Assembly: GCA_025362325.1 (NCBI GenBank)
Contig: JANYGO010000354.1
Coordinates: 1-33,774, forward strand
Length of the DNA stretch: 33,774 bases
Direction: 5' to 3'
DNA from: Cyanobacteriota bacterium
GTDB lineage: Bacteria; Cyanobacteriota; Cyanobacteriia; Cyanobacteriales; Microcoleaceae
Shown: piece after piece, positions 14,300 to 23,634 of the stretch
Position numbering within the stretch: position 1 is the stretch's first letter
Layout: every line of letters begins with the position of its first letter
Translations under genes and position numbers: made by a program
Notes under the pieces: model-generated
Seen by the model: the letters and a program-made list of their open reading frames with translations, nothing else
Told to the model about the DNA's origin: nothing
The model's database searches: none

Positions 14300-14932
14300 A
14301 TGGTTAACTGTGTAGTGCGAAATTGGCAAGGCGAAGAAGTTGGAGAAACAACTTTAGAGCTGCGCGTAGCCAAAGAAGAAAATGCGTCTCACATCGTTCA
14401 CAGAGCATTGACGCGGCAATTGAACAACGCCCGTCAAGGTAATGCTTGCACCAAAACTCGATCGGAAGTTAGAGGCGGCGGCCGCAAACCCTGGCGTCAA
14501 AAAGGCACCGGCCGAGCCAGAGCAGGTTCTATCCGTTCTCCGCTGTGGCGGGGCGGCGGTGTCATCTTCGGGCCCAAGCCGAGAGACTTTGAAGTCAAGA
14601 TGAACAAAAAAGAACGCCGTCTCGCTCTGCGGACAGCATTCTTCAGCCGTACCGAAGACATCATTGTGGTTGAAGAATTTGCAGAGCAATTTCCGAGACC
14701 GAAAAGCAAAGAACTGCTGAGTGCGATCGCCCGTTGGGGAATCGAACCAACTAAAAAAGTTCTGTTAATCTTGCCAGAACCGCAACCAAACGTCTACTTG
14801 TCTGGACGCAACATCGAATTGATGAACGTCATCTTGGCAACTTCCCTGAATGTTTACGACGTTCTGGCGGCTGACAAAATTATCGTCACATCCACAGCCA
14901 TAGCAAAAATTCAGGAGATTTACGGTGAGTAA
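14300..14932 (+). CDS. rplD: 50S ribosomal protein L4
   Basis: L4 lines the peptide exit tunnel and in some bacteria also represses its own operon. The 210-residue product contains the tunnel-loop region [40 protein letters not shown] and [18 protein letters not shown], all strongly conserved. The C-terminal part ([34 protein letters not shown]) completes the fold. ATG follows AAAGGACAAAAGAT. The gene end overlaps the start of rplW by 8 bases, so the pair is translationally coupled. Length is normal. Confidence 0.98.
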   Translation: MVNCVVRNWQGEEVGETTLELRVAKEENASHIVHRALTRQLNNARQGNACTKTRSEVRGGGRKPWRQKGTGRARAGSIRSPLWRGGGVIFGPKPRDFEVKMNKKERRLALRTAFFSRTEDIIVVEEFAEQFPRPKSKELLSAIARWGIEPTKKVLLILPEPQPNVYLSGRNIELMNVILATSLNVYDVLAADKIIVTSTAIAKIQEIYGE

Positions 14933-15233
14933 AATCGACCCCCGCGACTACGCAGATTTGATCCAGCGTCCAATTCTCACCGAGAAAGCTACCCGAATGA
15001 TGGAATTAAATCAATTCACATTCGACGTAGCCCCAAAAGCGACCAAACCTCAAATCAAAGCTGCAATCGAAGAGCTATTTAAGGTTAAAGTCACCGCTGT
15101 CAACACCCAAAACCCGCCGCGCAAAAAGCGTAGAGTTGGTAAATTCGTCGGTTTTAAACCTTGTTACAAGCGAGCAACCGTCACTTTGCTAGACGGAGAC
15201 TCGATCCGCAAACTCCTATTCCCAGAAGTTTAG
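14925..15233 (+). CDS. rplW: 50S ribosomal protein L23
   Basis: L23 sits at the tunnel exit and is the docking site for trigger factor and SRP. The 102-residue product shows [20 protein letters not shown], then [39 protein letters not shown] and [13 protein letters not shown], as expected. It starts with GTG inside the end of rplD, with AGGAG nine bases upstream lying in the rplD coding sequence. It is followed by 160 bp of AT-rich repeats before rplB. Confidence 0.97.
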   Translation: MSKIDPRDYADLIQRPILTEKATRMMELNQFTFDVAPKATKPQIKAAIEELFKVKVTAVNTQNPPRKKRRVGKFVGFKPCYKRATVTLLDGDSIRKLLFPEV

Positions 15234-15392
15234 CCAATTTTGGATTTTAGATTTTAGATTAAAGAATTGCAGTTAGCTGGTGCAAATTCCTCATCTAGGA
15301 AACTGGCAAGTTAACTGACTAATCCCAAGTCTAAAATCTAAAACCGCAAAGTCCAAAATCCCAAGTCTAAAATCTAAAATCTAAAATCGATT
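15234..15392. repeat. Inverted pair of CTAAAAT-type heptamers between rplW and rplB
   Basis: The gap opens with GGATTTTAGATTTTAGATT and closes with AAGTCTAAAATCTAAAACC and three more CTAAAAT units just before the rplB ATG. The halves are reverse complements, so the transcript could form a long A-U-rich hairpin with the middle as loop. There is no clear Shine-Dalgarno sequence at rplB. Confidence 0.88.
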
Positions 15393-16256
15393 ATGGGCAT
15401 TCGTTCTTACCGACCTTATACCTCCAGCACCCGAGAAAAGACCGTCTCGGACTTTGCTGAAATTACGAGATCAGAACCAGAAAAGTCTCTAACCAGCAAC
15501 AAGCACACCAAACAAGGCCGCAACAACCGAGGCGTCATCACCTGTCGCCACCGGGGAGGCGGTCACAAACGGCTTTATAGAACGATTGACTTCCGCCGCG
15601 ACAAACACAGCATCCCTGCTACCGTCAGCGCGATCGAATATGACCCCAACCGCAACGCCCGCATCGCCCTCCTGTTCTACAAAGACGGCGAAAAACGGTA
15701 CATCCTGCACCCGCTCAACTTAGCCGTTGGTACAGTAATTGTCTCAGGCCCAGACGCGCCGATCGAAATCGGCAACGCCCTACCCCTGAAAAACATTCCC
15801 CTCGGTACCAGCATCCACAACGTCGAGCTAGTACCAGGTAAAGGTGGACAAATCGTCCGTTCCGCAGGCTCCAGCGCTCAGCTAATGGCAAAAGAAGGTA
15901 CCTACGTCACCCTCAAGCTGCCATCCGGCGAACAACGCAAAGTCCGCGCCGACTGCTACGCTACGATCGGTCAAGTTGGCAACACAGACGCCAGAAACAT
16001 CAGCCTCGGCAAAGCCGGTCGCACCCGCTGGAAAGGCCGCAGACCAACAGTTCGTGGTAGCGCCATGAACCCGGTAGATCACCCGCACGGTGGTGGCGAG
16101 GGCAGAGCGCCCATCGGGCGTCCAGGCCCCGTCAGTCCTTGGGGCAAACCAGCATTGGGTGCCAAGACTCGAACCAAAAACAAGCGCAGCGACTCTTTAA
16201 TCGTTCGGCGCCGTCGCAAGTCTTCCAAGCGTGGCAAGGGCGGCAGACAAAGTTAG
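15393..16256 (+). CDS. rplB: 50S ribosomal protein L2
   Basis: L2 is needed for subunit joining and peptidyl transfer. The 287-residue product has the family start [20 protein letters not shown], the RNA-binding [19 protein letters not shown] block and the C-terminal [17 protein letters not shown] with His230 and His232, next to the residue required for peptidyl transferase activity in E. coli. [12 protein letters not shown] and a basic tail ([17 protein letters not shown]) complete it. Start ATG lies directly behind the CTAAAAT array. Length is normal for cyanobacteria. Confidence 0.98.
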   Translation: MGIRSYRPYTSSTREKTVSDFAEITRSEPEKSLTSNKHTKQGRNNRGVITCRHRGGGHKRLYRTIDFRRDKHSIPATVSAIEYDPNRNARIALLFYKDGEKRYILHPLNLAVGTVIVSGPDAPIEIGNALPLKNIPLGTSIHNVELVPGKGGQIVRSAGSSAQLMAKEGTYVTLKLPSGEQRKVRADCYATIGQVGNTDARNISLGKAGRTRWKGRRPTVRGSAMNPVDHPHGGGEGRAPIGRPGPVSPWGKPALGAKTRTKNKRSDSLIVRRRRKSSKRGKGGRQS

Positions 16257-16345
16257 TTTAATGGGTAATGGGTAATGGGTAATTGGAAATAACAAATTAC
16301 CAATGCCCAATGCCCAATGCCCAATGCTCTTCGGCCCAATTCCCA
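16257..16345. repeat. Inverted pair of GGTAATG / CAATGCC heptamers between rplB and rpsS
   Basis: Three ATGGGTA units and GGTAATTGG are followed, after about ten bases, by AATTACCAATGCCC and further CAATGCC units. The arms are mostly complementary with some wobble. An ATG within the array is in frame with rpsS and gives a false 25-residue extension. Confidence 0.85.
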
Positions 16346-16357
16346 ATTAGCAAAACC

Positions 16358-16639
16358 ATGTCTCGATCGTTAAAAAAAGGCCCATTTGTCGCAGACCACC
16401 TGATGACAAAGATCGAAAAACTCAACGCCGCAGGCCAAAAACAAGTAATTAAAACTTGGTCGCGAGCTTCCACAATCCTGCCCCAAATGGTAGGCCACAC
16501 GATCGCCGTTCACAACGGCAGACAGCACGTCCCAGTCTACCTGACAGACCAAATGGTCGGTCACAAACTCGGAGAATTCTCCCCCACTCGCACCTTTAGA
16601 GGTCACGCGAAAAGTGGTGATAAAAAGGCCAAAAGATAG
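16358..16639 (+). CDS. rpsS: 30S ribosomal protein S19
   Basis: S19 binds the head of the 30S subunit near the decoding region. The correct start gives [20 protein letters not shown], the standard N-terminus, and a normal 93-residue length. An in-frame ATG 75 bases upstream would add residues translated from repeat DNA (for example [12 protein letters not shown]) and should not be used. [20 protein letters not shown] and the C-terminal [20 protein letters not shown] are diagnostic. It is followed by another inverted heptamer pair before rplV. Confidence 0.97.
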   Translation: MSRSLKKGPFVADHLMTKIEKLNAAGQKQVIKTWSRASTILPQMVGHTIAVHNGRQHVPVYLTDQMVGHKLGEFSPTRTFRGHAKSGDKKAKR

Positions 16640-16642
16640 CCT

Positions 16643-16735
16643 AATTAGGTGACAGGTAACAGGTAATCGGAAAAACTTTTTCCCAATTACCAATTACCTT
16701 TTCCCCAATTACCATTTACCAATTACCCAAATCGA
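16643..16735. repeat. Inverted pair of GGTAACA / CCAATTA heptamers between rpsS and rplV
   Basis: AGGTGACAGGTAACAGGTAA is followed by CCCAATTACCAATTACC and three further CAATTAC-type units. The GGTAA and TTACC words are complementary. The array runs to within a few bases of the rplV ATG, so no Shine-Dalgarno sequence is visible. Confidence 0.85.
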
Positions 16736-16736
16736 A

Positions 16737-17096
16737 ATGGCTATAGATACCACATCTGAAATTAAGGCGATCGCCCGTTACATCCGGTCATCCCCCTTCA
16801 AAGTACGCCGAGTCCTCGACCAAATTCGCGGCAAAAGCTACCAAGAAGCGCTGATTTTACTCGAATTCATGCCCTACCGCGCCTGCGAACCAATTGTCAA
16901 AGTTTTGCGATCGGCAGTAGCCAACGCCGAACACAACGCAGGATTGGATAAATCCAAGCTAGTGGTTTCTCAAGCTTACGCAGACCAAGGCCCAGTCCTC
17001 AAGCGCTTTAGACCCCGCGCTCAAGGTCGCGCCTACCAAATCCGCAAGCCAACTTGTCACATTACGGTAATAGTTGCTCCGATCGTAGAAGACTAA
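16737..17096 (+). CDS. rplV: 50S ribosomal protein L22
   Basis: L22 lines the exit tunnel together with L4. The 119-residue protein shows [20 protein letters not shown], then [20 protein letters not shown] and [20 protein letters not shown]. The tunnel hairpin [19 protein letters not shown] and [10 protein letters not shown] close the family profile. ATG is placed after a CAATTAC array with no clear Shine-Dalgarno sequence, so translation may depend on an unstructured A-rich leader (CCCAAATCGAA). Length is normal. Confidence 0.97.
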   Translation: MAIDTTSEIKAIARYIRSSPFKVRRVLDQIRGKSYQEALILLEFMPYRACEPIVKVLRSAVANAEHNAGLDKSKLVVSQAYADQGPVLKRFRPRAQGRAYQIRKPTCHITVIVAPIVED

Positions 17097-17100
17097 ACCA

Positions 17101-17262
17101 GGGAAAAAGGTAATAGGTAACAAACAGCTTAAAGTAGAAAAAAATAGGTAATCACCAATTACTTTTCTTCAAGGCACGGAAATCAAGAGGCAGCAGATAG
17201 TTGTTTTTTACTTCTTCCTTCTTCCTTCTTCCTTCTTCCTTCAACATCCCTATTACCAATTA
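17101..17262. repeat. Mixed heptamer repeats between rplV and rpsC
   Basis: GGTAATA/GGTAACA words (17110-17120) and AGGTAATCACCAATTACTT (about 17146-17164) form a local inverted pair. A pyrimidine array of CTTCTTC/CTTCCTT units follows (about 17211-17242), the reverse complement of the GGAAGAA arrays elsewhere in the window. The rest of this 180-bp gap has no gene. Confidence 0.8.
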
Positions 17263-17276
17263 ACTCATCAAATATT

Positions 17277-18005
17277 ATGGGCCAAAAAATACATCCAATT
17301 GGTTTTCGCCTCGGCATTACCCAAGAGCACCGCTCTCGCTGGTTTGCTGACCCGAAAAACTATCCAGAACTCTTGCAAGAAGACTTTAAGATTCGCAAGT
17401 ACGTCCGCAAAACCCTCAGCAATGCTGGCATTTCTTCGGTCAGAATTGAGCGCAAAGCCGATCAAATCGACCTAGAAGTATTCACCGCCAGACCTGGCGT
17501 GGTCGTAGGCCGCGGCGGAGCAGGCATCGAAACTTTGCGCGTTGGTTTGCAGCAGCAACTCGGCAGCAACCGCCAAATCCGCATCAACGTCGTCGAAGTC
17601 CAGAAAGTAGACGCCGATGCCACACTGATCGCCGAATACATTGCTCAGCAACTAGAACGACGCGTATCTTTCCGTCGAGTCGTCCGCCAAGCAATCACCC
17701 GCGCCCAAAAAGTAGGCGTCCAAGGCATCAAAATTCAAGTCAGCGGACGGCTTAACGGCGCAGAAATCGCCCGTACCGAATGGACGCGCGAAGGCAGAGT
17801 CCCCTTGCACACACTGCGGGCAGACATCGACTACTCCTACTGCACCGCTCAAACCATCTACGGTATTCTCGGGATTAAAGTTTGGGTCTTCAAAGGCGAA
17901 ATTATTCCCGGACAGGAACAAGAAGCCGCACCAAATGCAGCCGTGCCCCGCACGAAAAACAAGCGCCGCCGTCAGAATTTTGAAGATCGATCGAACGAAG
18001 GCTAA
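17277..18005 (+). CDS. rpsC: 30S ribosomal protein S3
   Basis: S3 forms part of the mRNA entry channel. The 242-residue product begins [20 protein letters not shown] and contains the KH-domain signature [14 protein letters not shown], then ISVSG-type [17 protein letters not shown] and [15 protein letters not shown]. The C-terminal block [17 protein letters not shown] is followed by a short Ala/basic tail ending [16 protein letters not shown]. Start is ATG. Length is normal for cyanobacteria. The stop is followed within two bases by an STRR of the TTGACAG type. Confidence 0.98.
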   Translation: MGQKIHPIGFRLGITQEHRSRWFADPKNYPELLQEDFKIRKYVRKTLSNAGISSVRIERKADQIDLEVFTARPGVVVGRGGAGIETLRVGLQQQLGSNRQIRINVVEVQKVDADATLIAEYIAQQLERRVSFRRVVRQAITRAQKVGVQGIKIQVSGRLNGAEIARTEWTREGRVPLHTLRADIDYSYCTAQTIYGILGIKVWVFKGEIIPGQEQEAAPNAAVPRTKNKRRRQNFEDRSNEG

Positions 18006-18031
18006 CAGTCAATTGACAGTTGACAGTTGAC
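18004..18031. repeat. Short TTGACAG array after rpsC
   Basis: AACAGTCAATTGACAGTTGACAG consists of one CAACAGT-type half followed by two to three TTGACAG units, so even this short array contains a small inverted pair (CAGTCAATTGACAG). It starts next to the rpsC stop. Confidence 0.75.
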
Positions 18032-18102
18032 AGATGAGTGCGAAGGGCGAGTAAGTTCGTGCTTTCCGCTATACCGATTACCAATTACTGAATTCCCCAG
18101 TC

Positions 18103-18519
18103 ATGTTAAGCCCTAAAAGAACAAAATTCCGCAAACAACAGCGCGGGCGAATGAGCGGTATTGCCACCCGCGGCAATACAGTTAGCTTTGGCGACTTCGC
18201 ACTCCAAGCGATCGAACCAGCTTGGATCACTTCTCGCCAAATAGAAGCCGGACGGCGCGCCATGACCCGCTATATCCGCCGGGGCGGCAAAATCTGGATT
18301 CGGATTTTTCCCGACAAACCAGTCACCCAGCGCGCAGCAGAAACCCGGATGGGTTCTGGTAAAGGTGCACCTGAGTTTTGGGTTGCCGTTGTCAAACCCG
18401 GCCGGATAATGTTTGAAATTGGTGGTGTAACGGAAGAAACTGCTCGCGAAGCAATGCGTTTGGCAGATTTCAAACTACCAATTAAAACCAAGTTCATCAC
18501 CCGCGAAGATCAATCATAG
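18103..18519 (+). CDS. rplP: 50S ribosomal protein L16
   Basis: L16 organises the A-site region of the large subunit. The 138-residue protein starts [20 protein letters not shown] and contains [39 protein letters not shown] and [11 protein letters not shown]. All match the family in order and length. ATG lies 97 bp after rpsC with no strong Shine-Dalgarno sequence. The following 160-bp gap to rpmC contains no array; it holds AT-rich sequence and a GCCATTTAAAATC / CGTCAGAATTTTAAACGGC pair of partly complementary stretches. Confidence 0.97.
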   Translation: MLSPKRTKFRKQQRGRMSGIATRGNTVSFGDFALQAIEPAWITSRQIEAGRRAMTRYIRRGGKIWIRIFPDKPVTQRAAETRMGSGKGAPEFWVAVVKPGRIMFEIGGVTEETAREAMRLADFKLPIKTKFITREDQS

Positions 18520-18680
18520 TGATGATCGAAGGTAGAAGTAGGTCTGCATTCGTCAGAATTTTAAACGGCTAGAGCAATAGCCATTTAAAATCTGGGATTC
18601 ATAACTGTTTTTTCCTTCGGGCTTCAACCTAGATAATTCAGTCTTCACTAGACCGATCGCTCACGATAAAGCACACAATT

Positions 18681-18998
18681 ATGTCTTTGCCCAAGATTAA
18701 AGAAGCTAGAGAATTAAGCGATGCAGCACTAGCAGAGCAAATTTTAGCCGTCAAGCGCCAACTAATGGAATTGCGGCTTCAGCAAGCTACTGGCCGCATG
18801 GAAAAGCCTCACCTGTTCAAGCACGCCAAACACCGCGTTGCTCAATTGATGACAGTTGAACGCGAGCGTCAAGTCGTTGCTGAGGCACAAGCTACTGCTG
18901 AAAAATTAGCCGCAGCTACAGCAGCAGCCGAACAGCAGGCTGCAACCGCAGCAGTCAGCCCGGAGTCAGAAGCAGCCGAGCCGACGATCGCAGAGTAG
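18681..18998 (+). CDS. rpmC: 50S ribosomal protein L29 with Ala-rich tail
   Basis: L29 is a small two-helix protein near the tunnel exit. Residues 1-65 are the complete family domain: LPKIKEARELSDAALAEQIL, KRQLMELRLQQATGRMEKPH and KHAKHRVAQLMTVERERQ. About 40 extra residues follow, rich in Ala, Glu and Gln (TAEKLAAATAAAEQQAATAA), giving 105 residues against the usual 65-80. The tail is helical or disordered and low complexity, and probably lies on the ribosome surface. rpsQ follows after 38 bp with no repeat array, one of the few compact junctions of the cluster. Confidence 0.95.
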   Translation: MSLPKIKEARELSDAALAEQILAVKRQLMELRLQQATGRMEKPHLFKHAKHRVAQLMTVERERQVVAEAQATAEKLAAATAAAEQQAATAAVSPESEAAEPTIAE

Positions 18999-19036
18999 TT
19001 CAAAAAAACTCAATTGCATAACAAAAATAGGTAGGT

Positions 19037-19285
19037 ATGGCAATTAAAGAACGAGTTGGCGTAGTAGTCAGCGACAAAATGGACAAAACCGTCGTGGTAG
19101 CGATCGAAAACCGCTCCTCCCACACCAAGTACGGCAAAATCGTAGTCCGCACCAAGCGGTACAAAGCTCACGACGAAGAAAATAAGTGCAAATCGGGCGA
19201 TCGCGTCCGCATCACTGAAACTCGCCCCTTGAGCAAAACCAAACGCTGGGCGGTTGCTGAGATTTTCGGGACAAAAAACGGCTAA
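19037..19285 (+). CDS. rpsQ: 30S ribosomal protein S17
   Basis: S17 is a primary 16S rRNA binder of OB fold. The 82-residue protein has [40 protein letters not shown] and the signature [21 protein letters not shown] follows AATAGGTAGGT, with GTAGGT as a usable ribosome-binding site. After the stop, a gap with a HIP1 octamer and a CAACAGT array leads to rplN. Confidence 0.97.
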   Translation: MAIKERVGVVVSDKMDKTVVVAIENRSSHTKYGKIVVRTKRYKAHDEENKCKSGDRVRITETRPLSKTKRWAVAEIFGTKNG

Positions 19286-19332
19286 CAGTTAATTGCGATA
19301 TCGCGATCGCCCCATCGACAATTAACCATCAA

Positions 19333-19389
19333 CTAGCAGTCAACAGTCAACAGTCAACAGTTAACACTCAACAGTTAACACTCAACAAT
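19333..19389. repeat. CAACAGT array between rpsQ and rplN
   Basis: Seven or so CAACAGT-type units, the last ones varying as TAACACT, run up to within a few bases of the rplN ATG. It is the same family as the array before nagZ. No inverted partner is present in this gap, apart from short TTAATTG words upstream. Confidence 0.85.
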
Positions 19390-19393
19390 CACC

Positions 19394-19762
19394 ATGATTC
19401 AACCCCAGACATACCTCAATGTCGCCGACAATAGCGGAGCCCGCAAACTGATGTGCATCCGCGTATTGGGAGGCGGCAACCGCCGCTACGGCGGAGTCGG
19501 CGATGTGATCATCGCCGTCGTCAAAGACGCCATCCCCAATATGGCAGTCAAAAAATCCGATGTCGTCCGGGCCGTCATTGTCAGGACCCGCAAAGGCCAA
19601 CGTCGCGACAGCGGCATGAGCATTCGTTTTGACGACAACGCCGCCGTCATCATCAACGTAGACGGCAACCCCAAAGGCACTCGCGTCTTCGGCCCCGTTG
19701 CCCGCGAACTGCGCGACAAAAACTTTACTAAAATCGTTTCCTTAGCCCCGGAGGTACTTTAA
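19394..19762 (+). CDS. rplN: 50S ribosomal protein L14
   Basis: L14 forms an inter-subunit bridge. The 122-residue product has [20 protein letters not shown], then [20 protein letters not shown] and the [20 protein letters not shown] block, ending in [20 protein letters not shown]. Length is exactly typical. Only one base separates its stop from the rplX ATG, so these two genes remain tightly coupled. The CCGGAGG motif near its end serves as Shine-Dalgarno sequence for rplX. Confidence 0.98.
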   Translation: MIQPQTYLNVADNSGARKLMCIRVLGGGNRRYGGVGDVIIAVVKDAIPNMAVKKSDVVRAVIVRTRKGQRRDSGMSIRFDDNAAVIINVDGNPKGTRVFGPVARELRDKNFTKIVSLAPEVL

Positions 19763-19763
19763 A

Positions 19764-20126
19764 ATGTACGGAAAAAAGGGTAAACCAACTAGCGAACCGC
19801 AGCGCTATAGAATGCACGTCAAAGCAGGCGACACCGTGCAAATAATTACTGGCAAAGAGAAAGGAAAAGTCGGAGAAATCTTAAAGACATATCCTAAAGT
19901 CAGCAAAGTAATTGTTAAAGGCGTAAACATCAGAACCAAGCACGTCAAGCCTCAGCAAGAGGGAGAATCCGGGAAAATCGTCACATTTGAGGCTCCTATT
20001 CACAGCTCAAATGTCATGCACTATTCCGAAAAAGAGAAAATCGCCAGCCGCGTTTGCTATACATTTAGTGAAGATGGCCGTAAACTGCGACAACTCAAAA
20101 AAACCGGAGAGATCCTCGATAATTAG
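19764..20126 (+). CDS. rplX: 50S ribosomal protein L24
   Basis: L24 initiates large-subunit assembly. The 120-residue protein has the KOW motif [20 protein letters not shown] and the following [20 protein letters not shown]. The C-terminal part ([20 protein letters not shown]) is the cyanobacterial form. ATG is one base after rplN, with GGAGG eight bases upstream. The stop TAG is continued by TCATTAGT, as at rplC and rpsH, so the heptamer array begins on the stop codon. Confidence 0.97.
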   Translation: MYGKKGKPTSEPQRYRMHVKAGDTVQIITGKEKGKVGEILKTYPKVSKVIVKGVNIRTKHVKPQQEGESGKIVTFEAPIHSSNVMHYSEKEKIASRVCYTFSEDGRKLRQLKKTGEILDN

Positions 20127-20203
20127 TCATTAGTATCAGTCATCAGTCATGAGTCATCAGTCATTAGCTGACAACTGACAACTGACAACTAACCACTGAA
20201 AAG
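20124..20203. repeat. Heptamer arrays between rplX and rplE
   Basis: TAGTCAT/CAGTCAT units start on the rplX stop codon and are followed by four CTGACAA units. Further downstream, TCCCTG-ACCAAGCC-CAGGGA (20212-20231) forms a 6-bp hairpin ahead of the rplE start. Confidence 0.85.
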
Positions 20204-20253
20204 CGACAAATTCCCTGACCAAGCCCAGGGACAGTTAACGAAACACAAAAACT

Positions 20254-20799
20254 ATGCCGGACAAACTCAAAGTTCTTTATCAAGGGAAAATCGTTCCGAA
20301 ACTGATGGATCAGTTTCAATATACTAATATCCATCAGGTTCCCAAACTCGTCAAAGTCACCCTGAACCGGGGTTTGGGAGAAGCATCTCAAAATGCTAAG
20401 GCACTCGATTCGTCCATCAATGAAATTGGCATCATTACCGGACAAAAGCCGGTCGTGACGCGGGCGAAAAAGGCGATCGCAGGCTTCAAAATCCGTAAAG
20501 GAGTACCCGTCGGTGTCATGGTGACGCTGCGTGCCGATCGGATGTATGATTTTCTCGATCGACTGATCAACCTCGCACTCCCCCGCATCCGCGACTTCCG
20601 CGGCATCAGCCCCAAAAGCTTCGACGGTCGTGGTAACTACAGCTTGGGTCTGAGAGAGCAGCTCATCTTTCCAGAAATAGAATATGACAGCATCGATCAA
20701 ATTCGAGGCATGGACATTTCAATCATCACCACAGCAAATACCGACGAAGAAGGACGTGCCTTGCTTAAAGAAATGGGAATGCCGTTCCGGGACAACTAA
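20254..20799 (+). CDS. rplE: 50S ribosomal protein L5
   Basis: L5 binds 5S rRNA and contacts P-site tRNA. The 181-residue product contains [40 protein letters not shown], then [38 protein letters not shown] and [20 protein letters not shown]. These cover the whole family. A long reading frame on the opposite strand of the same bases is an artefact of codon bias. rpsH follows after 22 bp, without rpsN between them, as is normal in cyanobacteria. Confidence 0.98.
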   Translation: MPDKLKVLYQGKIVPKLMDQFQYTNIHQVPKLVKVTLNRGLGEASQNAKALDSSINEIGIITGQKPVVTRAKKAIAGFKIRKGVPVGVMVTLRADRMYDFLDRLINLALPRIRDFRGISPKSFDGRGNYSLGLREQLIFPEIEYDSIDQIRGMDISIITTANTDEEGRALLKEMGMPFRDN

Positions 20800-20821
20800 G
20801 CACTAGAGTAAGAAGCAAAAG

Positions 20822-21226
20822 ATGGCAGCTAACGATACCATAGCAGATATGTTGACGCGCATTCGCAATTCTTGCATGGCGCGCCACCAAACCACACAAA
20901 TTCCAGCTACAAAAATGACCCGTAGCATCGCCCAAGTTCTCAAAAACGAAGGCTTTATCAGCGAATTTGAAGAAGCAGAACCAGAAGGGATCAAGCGAAC
21001 TATAGTGCTTTCTTTAAAGTACAAAGGTAAAACTCGCAAGCCCATTATCACCGCACTTAAGAGAGTCAGCAAACCAGGACTTCGCGTTTACTCGAACCGG
21101 AAAGAATTGCCCAGAGTATTAGGTGGAATTGGCATCGCCATTATCTCCACCTCCAGTGGCATTATGACGGATCGAGAAGCCAGACGCCAAGGTTTGGGCG
21201 GTGAAGTGCTTTGTTATGTTTGGTAG
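20822..21226 (+). CDS. rpsH: 30S ribosomal protein S8
   Basis: S8 is a central-domain 16S rRNA binder and, in E. coli, the translational repressor of the spc operon. The 134-residue protein has [20 protein letters not shown] and, near the end, [20 protein letters not shown] followed by [20 protein letters not shown] and the family terminus GEVLCYVW. Its TGG-TAG end runs straight into TCATTAGTC repeats, exactly as at rplC. The ATG follows a short AGAGTAAGAAGCAAAAG leader. Confidence 0.98.
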   Translation: MAANDTIADMLTRIRNSCMARHQTTQIPATKMTRSIAQVLKNEGFISEFEEAEPEGIKRTIVLSLKYKGKTRKPIITALKRVSKPGLRVYSNRKELPRVLGGIGIAIISTSSGIMTDREARRQGLGGEVLCYVW

Positions 21227-21341
21227 TCATTAGTCATTAGTCATTAGTCACTGGTCGTTGGCAACCTACTCCAAAATCAATCACTAAGGACTAATAACTC
21301 AAGACTAATAATCAAGGACTAATAACTAAAAACAAAGGACA
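21224..21341. repeat. Inverted pair of TAGTCAT / GACTAAT heptamers between rpsH and rplF
   Basis: TAGTCATTAGTCATTAGTC begins on the rpsH stop codon. After about 45 bases come four units of the type GGACTAATAACTCAAGACTA, the complement of the first half. This is one of the clearest examples of a forward array followed by a reverse array in one gap. A short AAAACAAAGGACAAAAAAAT stretch leads to rplF and carries its ribosome-binding site. Confidence 0.9.
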
Positions 21342-21348
21342 AAAAAAT

Positions 21349-21897
21349 ATGTCGCGAATTGGCAAGCGTCCGATTAGCATCCCGACCAAAGTCACCATCA
21401 CCCTAGACGGTCAAAAAGTAGCCGTCAAAGGCCCTAAAGGTGAACTTTCCCGAGTAATCCCAGCCGAAATCCTCATGGGACTCGAAGGCGAAACTTTACT
21501 CGTTACCCGCCGAGACGAATCTCGCGTCGCCAGACAACTGCACGGCTTGTGCCGCACCCTAGTCGCCAACATGGTCGAAGGTGTATCCGCAGGTTTTCAG
21601 CGTCGTCTAGAAATTATCGGTACAGGTTATCGGGCACAGGTTCAAGGACGGAACCTGATTTTAAACGTCGGTTACAGCAAGCCAGTTGAAATGCCCCCTC
21701 CAGAAGGCATCACAGTGGCAGTTGAAGGCAACACAAACGTCATTGTCTCCGGCATAGACAAAGAACTCGTAGGCAACACAGCAGCCCGCATCCGCGCGGT
21801 GCGTCCCCCCGAAGTCTACAAAGGCAAAGGTATTCGCTACAGCGGCGAAGTCGTCCGGCGCAAAGCTGGTAAAACAGGCAAAACAGGTAAGAAGTAA
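21349..21897 (+). CDS. rplF: 50S ribosomal protein L6
   Basis: L6 lies near the factor-binding site of the large subunit. The 182-residue product has [38 protein letters not shown], then [20 protein letters not shown] and [20 protein letters not shown]. The signature region [20 protein letters not shown] is near the end. A short lysine-rich tail has a threefold KTGK pattern. Only two bases separate its stop from the rplR ATG, another tightly coupled pair. Confidence 0.98.
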   Translation: MSRIGKRPISIPTKVTITLDGQKVAVKGPKGELSRVIPAEILMGLEGETLLVTRRDESRVARQLHGLCRTLVANMVEGVSAGFQRRLEIIGTGYRAQVQGRNLILNVGYSKPVEMPPPEGITVAVEGNTNVIVSGIDKELVGNTAARIRAVRPPEVYKGKGIRYSGEVVRRKAGKTGKTGKK

Positions 21898-21899
21898 CA

Positions 21900-22262
21900 A
21901 TGAAGCTTACTCGCAAAGAATCAGTCCACCGCAGACACCGCCGCGTGCGGCGCAAGGTATTCGGCACCTCCGAACGTCCCAGACTAGCGGTATTTCGATC
22001 GGAAAATCATATCTACGTCCAAGTAATCGACGATACGACACAGCACACTTTGGCTGCTGCGTCAACCCTCGATCCAGAATTGAAAGCCGAACTCGGTTCT
22101 GGAGGCAATTGCACCGCCAGCACCAAAGTCGGTCAGTTGATTGCCAAACGCTGCTCCAGCGCTGGCATAGTCAAAGTTGTATTCGATCGCGGAGGCAACC
22201 TCTACCACGGTCGTGTTAAAGCCCTTGCAGAAGCAGCTCGCGAAGCCGGGTTAGACTTTTAG
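21900..22262 (+). CDS. rplR: 50S ribosomal protein L18
   Basis: L18 is one of the 5S rRNA-binding proteins. The 120-residue product shows [39 protein letters not shown] and [20 protein letters not shown] followed by the [10 protein letters not shown] terminus. The ATG lies two bases after rplF; a GGTAAGAAG stretch in the end of rplF can serve as ribosome-binding site. The stop abuts a purine-rich GGAAGAA array. Confidence 0.98.
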   Translation: MKLTRKESVHRRHRRVRRKVFGTSERPRLAVFRSENHIYVQVIDDTTQHTLAAASTLDPELKAELGSGGNCTASTKVGQLIAKRCSSAGIVKVVFDRGGNLYHGRVKALAEAAREAGLDF

Positions 22263-22309
22263 GAAGAAGGAAGAAGGAAGAAGGAATAAGGAAGAAGGAA
22301 GAAAGAAGC
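22262..22309. repeat. GGAAGAA purine array after rplR
   Basis: GGAAGAAGGAAGAAGG and variants (about six units) start directly after the rplR stop TAG. The arrays at 17211-17242 (opposite strand), 30979-31018 and 1022-1060 belong to the same family. The units resemble Shine-Dalgarno sequence (GGAAG), yet no start codon lies at a suitable distance. Confidence 0.85.
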
Positions 22310-22390
22310 AATAAAATTCTTAATTCCTAATCGTTAATTCCTCATTGCCGACTACCAGTTACTAATCCTCAATTCCCACAAGACAAAACT

Positions 22391-22939
22391 ATGGCAGAAC
22401 AAAAAGAACAGCGCAACAAGAAAAAAAGCAGCAGCAACAACAAAGGGCGCGAAAAAGAATCCGAATGGCAAGAACGGGTTGTTCAGATTCGTCGCGTTAC
22501 CAAAGTAGTCAAAGGTGGTAAAAAACTCAGCTTCCGCGCCATAGTCATCATCGGCAACGAACGCGGTCAAGTTGGAGTGGGAGTCGGCAAAGCTAGCGAC
22601 GTAATCGGTGCCGTTAAAAAAGGCGTCGCTGACGGCAAAAAGCACCTAATTGAAGTCCCATTGACTAAATCTAACTCCATCCCTCACCCCATCAACGGTG
22701 CAGGCGGCGGAGCCAAAGTAATGATGCGTCCGGCAGCACCCGGAACAGGCGTAATCGCAGGGGGAGCAGTCCGAACTGTTCTCGAACTAGCAGGAGTCCG
22801 CAACATCTTAGCCAAACAGCTAGGTTCCGGAAATCCCTTAAACAACGCCAGAGCAGCAGTCAATGCCCTCTCCACCCTCCGCACCTTGTCCGAAGTTGCT
22901 CAAGAACGCGGAATTCCAGTAGAAAACCTCTACGGTTAG
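22391..22939 (+). CDS. rpsE: 30S ribosomal protein S5
   Basis: S5 takes part in decoding accuracy and mRNA unwinding. Residues 1-25 are a charged Lys/Glu/Asn extension ([20 protein letters not shown]), common in cyanobacteria. The family core follows: [40 protein letters not shown] and the C-terminal [19 protein letters not shown], then [16 protein letters not shown]. Length is 182. rpmD (L30), which follows rpsE in many bacteria, is absent, as is usual in cyanobacteria. Confidence 0.97.
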   Translation: MAEQKEQRNKKKSSSNNKGREKESEWQERVVQIRRVTKVVKGGKKLSFRAIVIIGNERGQVGVGVGKASDVIGAVKKGVADGKKHLIEVPLTKSNSIPHPINGAGGGAKVMMRPAAPGTGVIAGGAVRTVLELAGVRNILAKQLGSGNPLNNARAAVNALSTLRTLSEVAQERGIPVENLYG

Positions 22940-23084
22940 GACATAGAGAATGGGAAACCGTCAGTTTTGAGTGTTAAGTGCTTGTGTTGAGAATCAAAAA
23001 TCCGCAACTCAAAACTCACGCACTCAAAACTACTGCGCACCCGCTCTCTTGCATACCAATTACCAACTACCAATTACTAAAACT

Positions 23085-23531
23085 ATGAGATTGCAAGACG
23101 CCCGACCCAAAGCAGGCTCCCAAAAGCGCCCTCGACGCTTAGGCCGAGGTATTTCTGCCGGTCAAGGCGCGAGCTCCGGCAAAGGGATGCGCGGTCAAAA
23201 AGCTAGATCCGGCAGCGGCACTAGACCCGGTTTTGAAGGTGGTCAAAATCCTCTTTACCGCCGCTTGCCCAAGCTAAAAAGCTTCCCTTTAGTGAACCGC
23301 AAAGAGTACACTATCATTAATGTAAGTAAATTAGCATCGCTGCCAGCAAACACAGAAGTTACTCTGACCTCTTTGATTCAAGCAAAAATTGTCACGACAG
23401 ACGATGGGCCGCTGAAAATCTTAGGAGATGGTGAATTGAATGTGGCTTTGCAAGTGCGCGCCAAGGCTTTTACCGCAGGTGCTCGCACCAAAATTGAAGC
23501 CGCCGGCGGAAGTTGCGAATTAATTGCCTAA
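23085..23531 (+). CDS. rplO: 50S ribosomal protein L15
   Basis: L15 assembles late into the large subunit. Starting at the ATG that gives [20 protein letters not shown], the protein has the normal 148 residues. An in-frame upstream ATG would add 38 residues from the repeat-containing gap and is rejected. Family blocks are [38 protein letters not shown] and the C-terminal [40 protein letters not shown] array lies just before the start and shows no Shine-Dalgarno sequence. Confidence 0.96.
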   Translation: MRLQDARPKAGSQKRPRRLGRGISAGQGASSGKGMRGQKARSGSGTRPGFEGGQNPLYRRLPKLKSFPLVNRKEYTIINVSKLASLPANTEVTLTSLIQAKIVTTDDGPLKILGDGELNVALQVRAKAFTAGARTKIEAAGGSCELIA

Positions 23532-23532
23532 A

Positions 23533-23630
23533 GATTTGAGGTTTGAGAAGATGTCCAAATCTCAAATCCTCTCTTCTTGCTATCAGAAAATGATTTAGTC
23601 GAAAATCCCAAATCTAAAATCCAAAATCGT
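23533..23630. repeat. Inverted AAATCTCAAAT / CTAAAAT repeats between rplO and secY
   Basis: GATTTGAGGTTTGAGAAG is answered after a few bases by CCAAATCTCAAATCCTC, giving a compact hairpin. Further CCCAAATCTAAAATCCAAA units stand directly before the secY ATG. The arrangement is the same forward-then-reverse pattern seen in other gaps. Confidence 0.8.
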
Positions 23631-23634
23631 AACT

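Noticed and set aside
16283-16357. Upstream in-frame ATG extending S19 by 25 residues
   Set aside because: The added residues are translated heptamer repeat, and S19 proteins begin at [10 protein letters not shown].
20164-20700. 178-codon frame antisense to rplE
   Set aside because: It is fully covered by the clear L5 gene and begins in repeat DNA; typical antisense shadow of a highly biased gene.
20800-20821. Loss of rpsN between rplE and rpsH, and of rpmD after rpsE, as recent deletions
   Set aside because: Both absences are the normal cyanobacterial arrangement, as is the lack of rpsJ at the head of the cluster.
22971-23084. Upstream in-frame ATG extending L15 by 38 residues
   Set aside because: The added part is gap and repeat DNA; the conserved N-terminus is MRLQDARPK.
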